A stretch of DNA of 64,000 nucleotides, taken from contig NZ_LT607733.1 of the NCBI RefSeq assembly GCF_900091445.1, positions 2,303,501 through 2,367,500 on the forward strand, read 5' to 3'. The number at the start of each line of letters is the position of its first letter. The stretch's first letter is position 1. Under the pieces are notes generated by a model. That model saw nothing but the letters and a program-made list of their open reading frames with translations, was not told where the DNA came from and ran no database searches. The stretch comes from Micromonospora echinofusca. Lineage in GTDB: Bacteria > Actinomycetota > Actinomycetes > Mycobacteriales > Micromonosporaceae. Shown here piece by piece: positions 25,884 to 34,505 of the stretch. The position numbers and the translations under genes were made by a program.

Positions 25884-26519
25884 GTGCGTATCTCGGAGCT
25901 CAGTAGACAGAGTGGCGTGTCAGTCCCGACGATCAAGTTCTATCTGCGTGAGGGTCTGCTCCCCGCAGGCCTGCCGACCGGTCGCAACCAGGCCGACTAC
26001 AGCGAGCGGCACCTGCGGCGGATCCGGCTGATCCGGACCCTGACCAGCATCGCCGGGCTGGACCTGTCGTCCGTCCGGGAGATCCTGGCCGCCATCGACG
26101 ACGAGGACCTCACCCTGCGCGACGCCTACCAGGTCCTCGATCAGGCTCTCTACCTCGACGGGTCCGAGACCCTGGGCCGCGAGGCGGTGGACTGCGCGCG
26201 CGAGGAGGTGGCGGACCTCGCCGAGGCGCTCGGCTGGTCGCGCGAGTCCAGCCTCTCCGGCGGGGAGGTGCTGGCGCACGTGCTGGCCGGGCTGCGCAGC
26301 CTCGGCTGTGAGGCCGAGGTGTCCTTCTTCACCTCCTACGCCCGCGCCGCCGAGCAGCTCGTCGTCTCGGAACTCGACCTGGTCGCCGCCGAGGGCGGTA
26401 CCGAGAAGGGCCCGGCGATCGTGCGCAGCGTCCTGTTCGGCGTCGCCCTGTCCGCCCTGCGCCGCATGGCGCACGAACACCACGTCGCGCTTCGATTCCC
26501 GTTGAATACGGTTGAGTGA
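25884..26519 (+). CDS. MerR-family transcriptional regulator
   Basis: The protein has 211 residues. GTG at 25884 follows GCGGAGGA and begins exactly with the MerR winged helix: VRISELSRQSGVSVPTIKFYLREGLLP, then YSERHLRRIRLIRTLTSIAGLDLSSVREIL. MerR proteins distort promoters with long -35/-10 spacing. The C-terminal part (DQALYLDGSETLGREAVDCA onward) is helical and unlike metal- or redox-sensing MerR members. It has one central cysteine in CAREEV and another in LGCEAEVSFF. It probably binds a small molecule, possibly the locus product or an intermediate. It is the first gene of the run towards UnbV and UnbU, 398 bases upstream of them. Confidence 0.88.
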   Translation: MRISELSRQSGVSVPTIKFYLREGLLPAGLPTGRNQADYSERHLRRIRLIRTLTSIAGLDLSSVREILAAIDDEDLTLRDAYQVLDQALYLDGSETLGREAVDCAREEVADLAEALGWSRESSLSGGEVLAHVLAGLRSLGCEAEVSFFTSYARAAEQLVVSELDLVAAEGGTEKGPAIVRSVLFGVALSALRRMAHEHHVALRFPLNTVE

Positions 26520-26917
26520 GGGCCTCGAACGGGTGAGATGGCGGATCCGCCCCGCCCGAAACGCACACGGTGCAGTCGGCCACTGAGCAACCTTTGAGAA
26601 GAACTCGGGCCGTGGTCCCGCCACGATAAGTGGGCCGGTGGCGACTTTCGCAGCCGGTTCGCCAGGCATCGTGAAGGGACGCACGACATGCCTCGATCGG
26701 CTGGGAATGGGCGGCGCCGGCAACGAACGCCGTAGCGCCGCGTGTTGGATGCCCGTTCCGTCGGTGATGAACTGTCCATGAATGACAGGAAAAGAACGCG
26801 CCGCTGGACGATTCATTCATTTCTCAGTCGCCGACACTGCCCGTCGCCAGACCCGGCCGCAGCACGGTGGATCCGCCGCTGCGGGCACGGGTGGTGGCCG
26901 AATCTGGAGGGGAACCC
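26520..26917 (+). promoter_or_regulatory. Leader region of the UnbV-UnbU genes
   Basis: This gap of about 400 bases has no convincing gene. It is slightly lower in GC, with ATGAACTGTCCATGAATGAC near 26766-26785. It should contain the promoter for the UnbV and UnbU genes. No clear terminator for the MerR gene was found. Confidence 0.4.
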
Positions 26918-28873
26918 TTGCCATCCCAACCCGTCGGCGCGATCCGCCGAATCATTCCCGCTGCCTTCGTGCTGGTCCTCGTGGCGGCGTTCTTCGCCGT
27001 GGCCCGGCTGCCCAGCGCGTCGGCCGAGGAGCGTCAGACGCTGGCGTCGCGGTTCGGCTTCACCGAGCTGCCGATCGCGCTGCCGCCCGGCCTGCCGGAA
27101 CGCAGCGTGCGGCCGGTGAACCCCGAGTACGAGCACATCCGCGCCTGGGTGTCCTCGGTCGGCGCCGCCGTCGCGGCGAACGACCTCGACGGCGACCTGA
27201 TCGCCAACGACCTCTGCCTGGTCGACACCCGCAGCGACAGCATGATCGTCACGCCGTCGCCCGACGGGCCCGCCCGGTACGCGCCCTTCGTGCTGGACCC
27301 CGCGCCACTGCCCACCCACAAGGCGATGGCGCCGATGGGCTGCGTGCCCGGCGACTTCAACGGCGACGGCCGCACCGACCTGCTCGGCTACTACTGGGGT
27401 CGGACGCCGGTGCTGTTCCTGCACCGCGCCTCCGCCACGGGGCCGCTGACCAAGGCGACCTTCCACCCCACCGAGCTGGTCGGTCAGCCGTCCTCCTCCA
27501 GCGGCGAGTACCAGGGCAAGCTCTGGAACACCAACGCGGTCGCGGTCGCGGACTTCGACGGTGACGGCCGGCCGGACATTGGCGTCTTCAACTACTTCCC
27601 CGACAGCCAGGTGCTCGACCCGGCCGGGCAGCCCAACGTCGAGATGAACCACTCGCTGTCCCGGGCGCAGAACGCCGGCGGGGCGCACGTGCTGCGCTGG
27701 ACCGCCGCCACCAGCGGCGACAACCCGAGCGCCACGTACGTCGAGCAGTCCGCCATCCCGCCGGAGTACGCCACCGGCTGGACCCTCGGCGCCGGCTCCG
27801 CCGACATCGACGGCGACCTGCTGCCCGAGCTGTACCTCGCCAACGACTTCGGTCGGGACCGCTTCTTCCACAACGTCTCCACGCCGGGCCAGATCCGCTT
27901 CGCGATGGCGGAGGGCCGCCGCGGCGCGCTGACCCCGAAGTCCATGGTGGTCGGGCACGACTCGTTCAAGGGCATGTCGATCGAGTTCGGCGACCTCGGC
28001 GGCACCGGCAAGTTCGACATGTTCGTCAGCAACATCACCACCTCCTGGGGCCTGGAGGAGAGCAACTTCGTCTGGCGCAACAACTCGTCGAGCCTGGCCG
28101 ACGCCCGCAAGCGGTTGAGCGAGGGCAAGGCCGTCTTCGACAACAAGGCCGCCGAGCTCAACATGGCGTGGGTCGGCTGGGGCTGGGACGCCAAGATGGC
28201 GGACTTCGACAACAGCGGCGAGATGTCGGTGGTCCAGACCGCCGGGTTCGTCAAGGGCGAGATCAACCGCTGGTCCTGGTTGCAGGAGCTGGCCATGAGC
28301 AACGACCTCATGCTCCGCAACCCGGGCATGTGGCCCAAGGCCGAGCCGGGCGACGACATCGCCGGTTCCGAGCCGTTCGCGTTCTGGGTCCGGGAGAAGA
28401 ACGGGCGCTACGCGAACATCAGCGCCGAGCTCGGCATGACCGACAGCACCCCGAGCCGCGGCGTGGCCGTCGCGGACACCAACGGCGACGGAGGCCAGGA
28501 CTTCGCCGTGGCCCGGCAGTGGGGCGCCCCGTCGTACTACCGCAACGACAAGCCCGGCAGCGGCAACTTCCTGGGCCTGCGCCTGTGCCGGCCCGGCGAG
28601 GACGGCCGGGGTTCGCCCGCGTACGGCGCCCAGGTCCGGGTGAAGACGGCGGACGGTCGCACCCGCGTCGCCCAGCTCGACGGTGGCAGCGGCCACTCGG
28701 GCAAGCGCAGCTTCGACGTCTTCTTCGGCCTCGGCGACGCCGGTGCCAAGCCGGTCTCGGCGGAGATCGCCTGGCGCGACCTCAACGGTGGCGTGCACAA
28801 GCAGACCCTCGACCTCGCCGCGGGCTGGCACACGATCATGCTCACGGACAAAGCCCAGGAGATGCCCAAATGA
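26918..28873 (+). CDS. unbV: UnbV-type enediyne protein (FG-GAP repeats and ASPIC/UnbV domain)
   Basis: The protein has 651 residues. TTG at 26918 is chosen because GGAGGGG stands 5 bases upstream; GTG at 26891 is an alternative. The N-terminus has basic residues and one hydrophobic segment (PAAFVLVLVAAFFAVARL), so it is a signal peptide or anchor. Calcium-binding-like FG-GAP/VCBS repeats follow: DLDGDLIAND, DFNGDGRTDLLGYY, DFDGDGRPDIGVF, DIDGDLLPELYLAND, DFDNSGEM and DTNGDGGQDFAVA. A C-terminal ASPIC/UnbV domain ends the protein. This order and size are those of UnbV in enediyne cassettes. It is predicted to act outside the membrane or at its outer face. Its precise activity is unknown. It overlaps UnbU by 4 bases. 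Confidence 0.92.
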   Translation: MPSQPVGAIRRIIPAAFVLVLVAAFFAVARLPSASAEERQTLASRFGFTELPIALPPGLPERSVRPVNPEYEHIRAWVSSVGAAVAANDLDGDLIANDLCLVDTRSDSMIVTPSPDGPARYAPFVLDPAPLPTHKAMAPMGCVPGDFNGDGRTDLLGYYWGRTPVLFLHRASATGPLTKATFHPTELVGQPSSSSGEYQGKLWNTNAVAVADFDGDGRPDIGVFNYFPDSQVLDPAGQPNVEMNHSLSRAQNAGGAHVLRWTAATSGDNPSATYVEQSAIPPEYATGWTLGAGSADIDGDLLPELYLANDFGRDRFFHNVSTPGQIRFAMAEGRRGALTPKSMVVGHDSFKGMSIEFGDLGGTGKFDMFVSNITTSWGLEESNFVWRNNSSSLADARKRLSEGKAVFDNKAAELNMAWVGWGWDAKMADFDNSGEMSVVQTAGFVKGEINRWSWLQELAMSNDLMLRNPGMWPKAEPGDDIAGSEPFAFWVREKNGRYANISAELGMTDSTPSRGVAVADTNGDGGQDFAVARQWGAPSYYRNDKPGSGNFLGLRLCRPGEDGRGSPAYGAQVRVKTADGRTRVAQLDGGSGHSGKRSFDVFFGLGDAGAKPVSAEIAWRDLNGGVHKQTLDLAAGWHTIMLTDKAQEMPK

Positions 28874-29925
28874 CCGACGTCCGAGACAGCGCCCGTACCG
28901 GCAGTGACGTGCGGGGGGTGGGGGGCACCGTGGTCGCCGACGCTCCGCTCGGCCCGGCGCCGGCCGTCACGTTCGACCGCAACGCGTCGGTGGCGGCCAC
29001 GCCCGGGGCGCCCCCGCGGATCGACCGGCGGGACCCCCGCTACCTGGCCCTGCGCAACTTCGCCATCTCCATGAGCGTCTTCAACATCCTCGGGTACACG
29101 GTGCTCGGCTTCGAGCAGCCCTGGACCTGGCCGCTGCTCGCCCTGGCGGTCGGTTACGCCACCGAGATCGCGGTCGAGCTGGTCACCGCCCGGGCCAACA
29201 AGCGCCCGCCCGCCTTCCTCGGCAACGGCGCCTGGGGGATGTACACGTTCCTGCTGCCCACCCACATCACCGCGCTCGCCGCGAACATGCTGCTCTACGC
29301 CAACGACAACTTCTGGCCCATCGCCTTCGCGGTGGTCGTCGCCATCGGCCAGAAGGCGATCTTCCTGGCGCCGATCAAGGGCCGCATGCGGCACTTCATG
29401 AACCCGTCGAACTTCGGCATCACGGTGACCCTGGTGGCCTTCTCCTGGGTCAACATCGCCCCGCCATACCACTTCACCGAGGACGTGCCGGACATGATCC
29501 GGATCCTCGTGCCGCTGGTCATCCTGACGGCCGGCACCGTGCTCAACGGGGTGCTCACCAAGAAGATCCCGCTGATCGTGGGCTGGGTCGGCGGCTTCGT
29601 GATCCAGGCGCTGGTGCGGCACTTCATCTGGGACGTCGCGCTCTGGGCGGCCCTGCTGCCGATCACCGGTGTCGCGTTCGTGCTGTTCACCAACTACATG
29701 ATCACCGACCCCGGTACGACGCCCACCTCGGGTCGGGCCCAGTTCATGTTCGGCGCGAGCGTCGCCGGCGTGTACGGCGTGCTGATCGCCTCCAACGTCG
29801 TCTACACGCTCTTCTTCGCCGTGACGATCGTCTGTCTCGCCCGGGGCCTGCTCTGGTGGGGCATCTGGCTGCGCGACCGCTCCCGGCGTGAGGGTGCGCC
29901 GCAGGTGCGGCCCGCCGTCACCTGA
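28870..29925 (+). CDS. unbU: UnbU-type enediyne membrane protein (RnfD-like)
   Basis: The protein has 351 residues, with ATG at 28870 overlapping the UnbV stop (ATGA). After a soluble N-terminus of about 55 residues there are roughly 8-9 transmembrane helices. GRMRHFMNPSNFGITVTLVAF and YMITDPGTTPTSGRAQFMFG resemble the RnfD/NqrB type fold, in which an S/T near the SGR motif binds flavin covalently. UnbU proteins are conserved in enediyne clusters and are thought to work in redox or transport steps of warhead formation; direct evidence is lacking. The close overlap suggests that UnbV and UnbU form a membrane complex. Confidence 0.92.
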   Translation: MTDVRDSARTGSDVRGVGGTVVADAPLGPAPAVTFDRNASVAATPGAPPRIDRRDPRYLALRNFAISMSVFNILGYTVLGFEQPWTWPLLALAVGYATEIAVELVTARANKRPPAFLGNGAWGMYTFLLPTHITALAANMLLYANDNFWPIAFAVVVAIGQKAIFLAPIKGRMRHFMNPSNFGITVTLVAFSWVNIAPPYHFTEDVPDMIRILVPLVILTAGTVLNGVLTKKIPLIVGWVGGFVIQALVRHFIWDVALWAALLPITGVAFVLFTNYMITDPGTTPTSGRAQFMFGASVAGVYGVLIASNVVYTLFFAVTIVCLARGLLWWGIWLRDRSRREGAPQVRPAVT

Positions 29926-29934
29926 CGACCGTCG

Positions 29935-29974
29935 GTCCGTCGCTGGCGCGACCCCGGGTCCGCCGGCGACGGAC
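29935..29974 (+). terminator. Hairpin after UnbU
   Basis: A 14-bp stem (29935-29948 with 29961-29974, one G-T pair) encloses a 12-nt loop that can itself pair (GACCC/GGGTC). It starts 9 bases after the UnbU stop and lies 42 bases before the next membrane-protein gene. It may be a terminator or a partial one. Confidence 0.6.
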
Positions 29975-30016
29975 CTCGTCCCGATTCACCCGCATGTCAG
30001 AGAGGAGAGCGAGGCG

Positions 30017-30958
30017 ATGAGCGTGCACCGCAGCCCGCAGGCCCCACCGCGAGGTGTGCCGCCGGAATCCGTACCCCGGCCGGTGGCCCGCCCCGGGCGG
30101 ACGGCGGTGATCAGCGCCGCGGCGGGCGTGCTGCTCGCCGTGCTCTGGTCGTTCGAGCTGGTGGACTCGGTGATCGGCGACACCGTCGCCGACACCCTGC
30201 TGGGCCACGACGCGAAGGGCACCGCCATCACCGGCACCGCGGCGGGGCTGCTGTTCGCCTTCGTGTCCGGCTTCGCCGGGACCTTCACCGCCTGCAACAT
30301 CGCGATGGCGGCCTCCGTCGGCCCGATGAGCCAGGCCGGCGCGACCGGGCACCGCCACGGCGTACGGTCGCTGCTGCGCCCCGTCGCCTGGCTGACGGTC
30401 GGCATGCTGGCGGTGTCGGCGACCTACGGCGCGCTCGGGGTGCTGCTCGGCGAACGGCTGCCGCAGCTGTCCACCGACACCGTGGGCGGGATGCCCGTAC
30501 GCCTGATCCAGTCGTCGGTGGTCTTCGGCCTGATCGGCCTCGCGCTGACCTACCTCGGGCTGGCGGCCCTGGGCCTGCTGCCGGACGTCTTCGCGCGCCG
30601 GCCGGTGGCGCGGGTGGTCGTCATGGGTGCCCTGGTCGGGGGGTTCCTGGTCGGCCGGCCGTACCCGCTGTTCAACAAGCTGTTCCACTGGGCCGTCGAC
30701 ACCGGCAACCCGGCCTACGGCGCGCTCGCCTTCGCCCTCCAGTCGCTGGGCAACGTGCTGATCGTCGCGGCGCTCTTCGCGGTCCTCATCCTGGCCAGCC
30801 GGGGTCGGTTCCTCGCCTGGATGGCGTCGCCGCGCCGCGCCGCGACGGTGACCGGCGCGCTGCTGGTCGCGCTGGGCGTCTTCACCGTCGTGTACTGGGA
30901 CCTGCGGGTACCGGCGATCTTCGGGGTGGGCTGGTTCCCGACGATGCCGTACAACTGA
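30017..30958 (+). CDS. Multi-pass membrane protein of unknown function
   Basis: The protein has 313 residues, with ATG at 30017 after AGAGGAGAGCGAGG. About seven hydrophobic helices are visible. The helix run GLLFAFVSGFAGTFTACNIAMAASVGPM has a lone cysteine, and YLGLAALGLLPDV with GALVGGFLVGRPYPLFN follows. The glycine-rich helices recall DsbD/CcdA-type electron carriers, but the paired cysteines of that family are not there. Function is unknown. Its position after UnbU suggests the same transcript or a related membrane task. A 17-bp hairpin follows the gene, marking the right edge of the enediyne locus. Confidence 0.65.
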   Translation: MSVHRSPQAPPRGVPPESVPRPVARPGRTAVISAAAGVLLAVLWSFELVDSVIGDTVADTLLGHDAKGTAITGTAAGLLFAFVSGFAGTFTACNIAMAASVGPMSQAGATGHRHGVRSLLRPVAWLTVGMLAVSATYGALGVLLGERLPQLSTDTVGGMPVRLIQSSVVFGLIGLALTYLGLAALGLLPDVFARRPVARVVVMGALVGGFLVGRPYPLFNKLFHWAVDTGNPAYGALAFALQSLGNVLIVAALFAVLILASRGRFLAWMASPRRAATVTGALLVALGVFTVVYWDLRVPAIFGVGWFPTMPYN

Positions 30959-30967
30959 TCGGCGTCG

Positions 30968-31010
30968 CCGACGACGCCCCCGGTGCGGGATGGACCGGGG
31001 GCGTCGTCGG
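30968..31010. terminator. Hairpin between convergent genes
   Basis: A perfect 17-bp inverted repeat (30968-30984 with 30994-31010) has a 9-nt loop. It lies between the plus-strand membrane-protein gene ending at 30958 and the minus-strand gene ending at 31016. It probably serves both directions. Confidence 0.85.
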
Positions 31011-31015
31011 GCCGG

Positions 31016-31678
31016 CTAGCGGGCGTTGCCGGGCACCGGCCCCGGGGCGCGGGCGGGGCTGCCGGTGCCGGGCCGGGCGCGCTCGGTGGTGGCCGCCATC
31101 CAGCCGGTCGTGATGAGCAGCAGGGCCGCGATGTAGGTGGTCATCACGGCCAGGCCGTGGCCGGGGATCCGGGAGCCGGCGGCGCCCATGCCGATCAGCA
31201 GGTCGGAGATCAGGAACAGCCCTCCGCCCAGGGCCACCCGCCGGGAGACGCCGGCCGCGGCGGCGGCCATCAGGCTGAGCGCGAGGCTGTAGCCGAGCAC
31301 CGGCAGCCGCAGCGGGCCGAGGGAGTTCCACAGCACCAGGTTGGCGGCCACCCAGCAGGCGAGATAGGCGGCGACCGCGACGACCGGCGGCCGCCGGTGG
31401 CGCAGGAAGGCGGTCAGGAAGGCCACCTGGGTGCCGAGGAAACAGCCCATGCCGACGAGGAACGCCGTGTCGCCGGAGACCAGCAGCGCGATGTCGCCGC
31501 CGGTCGCGAAGACCAGCCCGACGGCCACGGGGTCGACGCGCCGGCGTACCCGCAGCAGGTGGACCAGCAGCACCGGCGCGAGCAGGGGCTTGGCCAGCCA
31601 CTGAAGGAGGATCGAGTCGGTCGCCACGCCGATCAGCTCGACGGCGGCCACCACGCCGAACAGCCAGAGGAGACTCAT
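31016..31678 (-). CDS. YhhN/TMEM86-family membrane protein (lysoplasmalogenase-like)
   Basis: The protein has 220 residues and about eight short hydrophobic helices. The GGDIALLVSGDTAFLVGMGCFLG block and GGGLFLISDLLIG with its conserved acidic residues match the YhhN/TMEM86 family. Animal TMEM86 members hydrolyse the vinyl-ether bond of lysoplasmalogens; the bacterial function is less certain. It overlaps the sterol-desaturase-like gene by 4 bases (ATGA). A fatty-acid-hydroxylase-fold enzyme next to it suggests a role in ether or modified lipids. Not evidently part of enediyne synthesis. Confidence 0.8.
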   Translation of the reverse strand: MSLLWLFGVVAAVELIGVATDSILLQWLAKPLLAPVLLVHLLRVRRRVDPVAVGLVFATGGDIALLVSGDTAFLVGMGCFLGTQVAFLTAFLRHRRPPVVAVAAYLACWVAANLVLWNSLGPLRLPVLGYSLALSLMAAAAAGVSRRVALGGGLFLISDLLIGMGAAGSRIPGHGLAVMTTYIAALLLITTGWMAATTERARPGTGSPARAPGPVPGNAR

Positions 31679-32526
31679 CGGGCCACCGCCGGCTGCGCGT
31701 GCGCGGCGGGCTGCCAGCCCGGTCGGCCGAGGACGTAGCCGAGGCGGTGCCGCCAGGACGAGGCGGCCCGGGCGTCGGCCCAGATCGCCCGGTACTCGTG
31801 CGTGGCCACCCGCAGCGGGTTGTACGTGTCGATGTTCTTGGTCAGGCCGTAGCGGACGGTGGCCCGCTCGGGCTCGAAGGTGCCGAACAGCCGGTCCCAC
31901 ACGATCAGGATGCCGCCGTAGTTGCGGTCCAGGTACTCGGCGTTGGCGCCGTGGTGCACCCGGTGGTGCGAAGGCGTGTTGAAGATCCATTCGATGGGCC
32001 GGGGCAGCCGGTCGACCCGCTCGGTGTGCAGGAAGAACTGGTACAGCAGGCTGACCGACTGCTGGAGGAAGATCATCCACGGGGGGATGCCGAGCAGCGC
32101 CAGGCCCAGCCAGAACGGCACGGACGTCATCGGGGTCCAGCTCTGCCGCAGGGCCGTGGAGAGGTTGAAGAAGACGCTGGAGTGGTGCACCACGTGCCCG
32201 GCCCAGAGTAGCCGTACCTCGTGGTGGGACCGGTGGAACCAGTAGTAGGCGAGGTCGTCGGCGAAGAAGAGCAGCACCCACGTCCAGACGCTGGTGGGGG
32301 AGAGCTGGATCGGCGTGACGGTGTACGCGGCGGCGTAGAGGCCGATCGTCGCCAGCTTCCACGGCACGCCGATGACCTGGCTGCCGGCGCCCATGGTGAG
32401 GCTGGTGGCGGTGTCGCGCAGCTCGTAGCCGCGTTCGCCGTCGTCGGGGGCGAACCGGTAGGAGAGCGCCTCGACGACGATGAGGAGCAGGAACGCCGGT
32501 ACGGCGTAGAGCACGGCGGGGATCAT
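31675..32526 (-). CDS. Sterol desaturase / fatty acid hydroxylase superfamily membrane di-iron enzyme
   Basis: The protein has 283 residues. Three histidine clusters of the HxxHH type mark the membrane di-iron centre: HRSHH, HVVHH and HRVHH, within YYWFHRSHHEVRLLW, AGHVVHHSSVFF and PSHHRVHHG. N-terminal and central hydrophobic helices flank them. The family includes sterol C4/C5 oxidases, fatty-acid 2-hydroxylase and alkylglycerol monooxygenase. The neighbouring YhhN-type gene makes an ether-lipid-directed role worth considering. It overlaps both neighbours by 4 bases, so the three genes form one transcript with the GntR regulator first. Confidence 0.88.
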   Translation of the reverse strand: MIPAVLYAVPAFLLLIVVEALSYRFAPDDGERGYELRDTATSLTMGAGSQVIGVPWKLATIGLYAAAYTVTPIQLSPTSVWTWVLLFFADDLAYYWFHRSHHEVRLLWAGHVVHHSSVFFNLSTALRQSWTPMTSVPFWLGLALLGIPPWMIFLQQSVSLLYQFFLHTERVDRLPRPIEWIFNTPSHHRVHHGANAEYLDRNYGGILIVWDRLFGTFEPERATVRYGLTKNIDTYNPLRVATHEYRAIWADARAASSWRHRLGYVLGRPGWQPAAHAQPAVAR

Positions 32527-33248
32527 GCCCGGGCTTCCCTTCTCGGTGCTGCGGCGGGGGTGGTGAGGGGGGCGGTCAGCAGGGCCCGCGCCTCGCGGGC
32601 GGCATCGGCGGCCCGGCCGGTGACGATGGCGTCGGCGAGCCGGCGGTGGCCCGCGACGTCGAGGAGTTCCACGGCGCGCCGCTGCGGCGGCACCTCGCCG
32701 ACGGCGAGCGCGCCGGCCACCAGGCTGTTGAAGGCCAGCAGGTAGGCGGTGTTGCCGGAGCCGGCGACGATGTGCCGCCAGAGCACGATGGTGGCCTCGC
32801 CCATCCCGGTGAGGTCCGGCGCCAGGCCCGCGTACTCCTCGACGGCCCGCAGGATCGCGGCCCGCACGGCCGGATCGCCGCGCTCGGCGCAGAGCCGGGC
32901 CGCGTCGACGCCGATGCAGGCCCGCATCTCCAGCATGTCGCGGACCAGGGTGTCCACCGGCAGGGTGTCGTGGAAGCGGGTGAGGGACAGGGCGAGGTCG
33001 AGCCCGGCGTGCACCCGCCAGTCCAGCACCCGGGTGGCGTCGCCCTGGCTGACCCGCACCAGGCCGAGCTGCTGAAGGCGGCGCAGGGCCTCCCGCACGG
33101 CGTGCCGGTTGACCCCGAAGGTGGCGGCCAGCTCCCGCTCGCCGGGCAGCGCCTCGTCGGGTCGGTAGACGCCGCTGACGATCGCGTCGCGGATCTGGCC
33201 GAAGACGTGGTCGGAGACCGAGGAGCGGGGGACGGGAGCGAACGTCAT
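32523..33248 (-). CDS. GntR-family regulator, FadR/FCD type
   Basis: The protein has 241 residues. ATG at 33248 is the first start giving the normal N-terminus; an earlier in-frame ATG at 33272 is possible. The winged helix at residues about 8-75 includes DHVFGQIRDAIVSGVYRPDE, LPGERELAATFGVNRHAVREALRRL and a wing with GLVRVSQGDATRVLD. The C-terminal part is the all-helical FCD ligand domain, with metal-binding-like DMLEMRACIGVDAARL and HRRLADAIVTGRAADA segments. It is first in the YhhN/sterol-desaturase transcript. A FadR-type palindrome 37 bases before the start suggests autoregulation. Confidence 0.9.
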   Translation of the reverse strand: MTFAPVPRSSVSDHVFGQIRDAIVSGVYRPDEALPGERELAATFGVNRHAVREALRRLQQLGLVRVSQGDATRVLDWRVHAGLDLALSLTRFHDTLPVDTLVRDMLEMRACIGVDAARLCAERGDPAVRAAILRAVEEYAGLAPDLTGMGEATIVLWRHIVAGSGNTAYLLAFNSLVAGALAVGEVPPQRRAVELLDVAGHRRLADAIVTGRAADAAREARALLTAPLTTPAAAPRREARA

Positions 33249-33284
33249 GCCGAGCAGTGTGGCCTGGCACACATCAACCCGTCA

Positions 33285-33299
33285 ACTGGTTGGACCAGT
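33285..33299. promoter_or_regulatory. FadR-type operator upstream of the GntR gene
   Basis: ACTGGT-TGG-ACCAGT is a perfect 6-bp inverted repeat around 3 bases. Its core, TGGT-N3-ACCA, is the layout known for FadR-subfamily GntR operators. It is upstream of the GntR gene start at 33248 and downstream of the VWA-gene stop at 33324, so it most likely controls the lipid module. Confidence 0.75.
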
Positions 33300-33323
33300 C
33301 GGTGCCGCCCGCCGGCAGCAGGC

Positions 33324-34505
33324 TCAGCCGTCGATCGTGACGCTGGCGATCCAGGACGGGGGCTGCGGCGCGTCGGCGCCGATCAGCCCCGCGATCACCC
33401 GGACGGACTCCAACGGTGCGGCCGGCCACGGCGTGAGCCCGTCGGTCAGCACCACCACGACGTGCGGCCGGCCGCGCAGCGCGGCGTCGATCCCGACCCG
33501 CATGTCGGTGCCGCCGCCCCCGGCCAGCCGCACCTCGCCGACGGTGTGCACCCGCCGTACGACGTGCACGGCCGCGTCGCAGGAGAGCACCGTGACCCGG
33601 TTGCCGCCGACACCGACCGCCCGCAGCACCCCGGCTACCTCGGCGAGCGCCGCCGCGAGTTGACCGTCGCCCATCGAGCCCGACGTGTCCACCACGATCG
33701 CCACCCGGGGCACCGGCCGGCGCAGGCTGGGCAGCACCACACCGCGCGTCGCCCCGGAGCGCCGCGAGGGGCGCCGGTAGGTGTAGTCGACCGCGCCGCT
33801 GGCCCAGGCCGCGGCCTCGCGCATCGCCCCGGTCAGCGCCCGACGCCAGTCCACCCGGGGCTCGAGCACCTGGGCGGCCCACCGTTGCCAGCCGGCCGCG
33901 ACGGTGCCCCGGGACCGGACGTGGGCGCGGATCGCGTGTGCCGTCTCCCGACGGATCGCCCCCGCCTCGACCGCGCTGACCCCGCCCGTGCCGCCGCTCT
34001 CCCACGCCCGGTCGACGCCGTGGGCGCCGGAACCGCAGTCGGGCGCCTCGTGTCCTCGCACGTGTGCCGGCAGCAGCGGCAGGTACGCCTCGAACAGCAG
34101 GCCCACCGGCAGTCCGAAGGTCGCCGGCTCGATCCGGTCGGCCGGCAGCGGCAGCCGGTCCGCCAGGAGGTCGTCGTTGATCTCACAGTCCTGCGCGATG
34201 TTGACCCGATGACGGTCGTGCCGCGGTCCCGCGGGGAGGTTGTCGGCGCGGCCGTGGTGGTCGCGCAGCAGGTGGGCGACCTCGTGGATCCACACCGCCG
34301 CGAGCTGCGGCACCGGCAGCCGGTCGACGAACTCCGGCGAGACGTGGCAGCGCCACCGCCGGTCGACGCCCATGGTGGACACGTCCCGGGACTCCACCAC
34401 GGTGAGGCTGTACAGCGCGGTGGCGAGGTAGGGCCGGTCCTGCGCCGCCCGGAACCGGGCCGCGAGCAGCTTCGTCCGGTCCAGCCGGGGACCGTCGGGG
34501 CTCAT
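33324..34505 (-). CDS. Metallopeptidase-like and VWA-domain protein (DUF2201 type)
   Basis: The protein has 393 residues. The N-terminal part has a zincin motif in WIHEVAHLLRDHHG (HEVAH, residues about 72-76), followed by an INDDLLADRLPLP helix. The C-terminal part is a VWA-like domain with the MIDAS sequence VDTSGSMGDGQ, a GGGGTDM segment for the threonine ligand and VVVLTDGLTPWP for the aspartate. This is the DUF2201 architecture (putative metallopeptidase plus VWA) usually encoded beside a MoxR ATPase, as here (4-base overlap, ATGA). MoxR-VWA pairs act as chaperone-like remodelling machines and are central parts of some predicted bacterial conflict systems. It is the last gene of the minus-strand run beginning at the tRNA-like elements. 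Confidence 0.88.
   Translation of the reverse strand: MSPDGPRLDRTKLLAARFRAAQDRPYLATALYSLTVVESRDVSTMGVDRRWRCHVSPEFVDRLPVPQLAAVWIHEVAHLLRDHHGRADNLPAGPRHDRHRVNIAQDCEINDDLLADRLPLPADRIEPATFGLPVGLLFEAYLPLLPAHVRGHEAPDCGSGAHGVDRAWESGGTGGVSAVEAGAIRRETAHAIRAHVRSRGTVAAGWQRWAAQVLEPRVDWRRALTGAMREAAAWASGAVDYTYRRPSRRSGATRGVVLPSLRRPVPRVAIVVDTSGSMGDGQLAAALAEVAGVLRAVGVGGNRVTVLSCDAAVHVVRRVHTVGEVRLAGGGGTDMRVGIDAALRGRPHVVVVLTDGLTPWPAAPLESVRVIAGLIGADAPQPPSWIASVTIDG

Noticed and set aside
26867..26917. An upstream start for UnbV adding 17 residues
   Set aside because: No ribosome-binding site precedes the upstream start, whereas TTG at 26918 follows GGAGGGG and gives a normal signal-anchor N-terminus.
1..31010. 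An enediyne apoprotein or a CalC-type self-sacrifice protein
   Set aside because: No small secreted apoprotein-like or START-fold gene was recognised in the region. The MFS exporter is the only visible resistance candidate.
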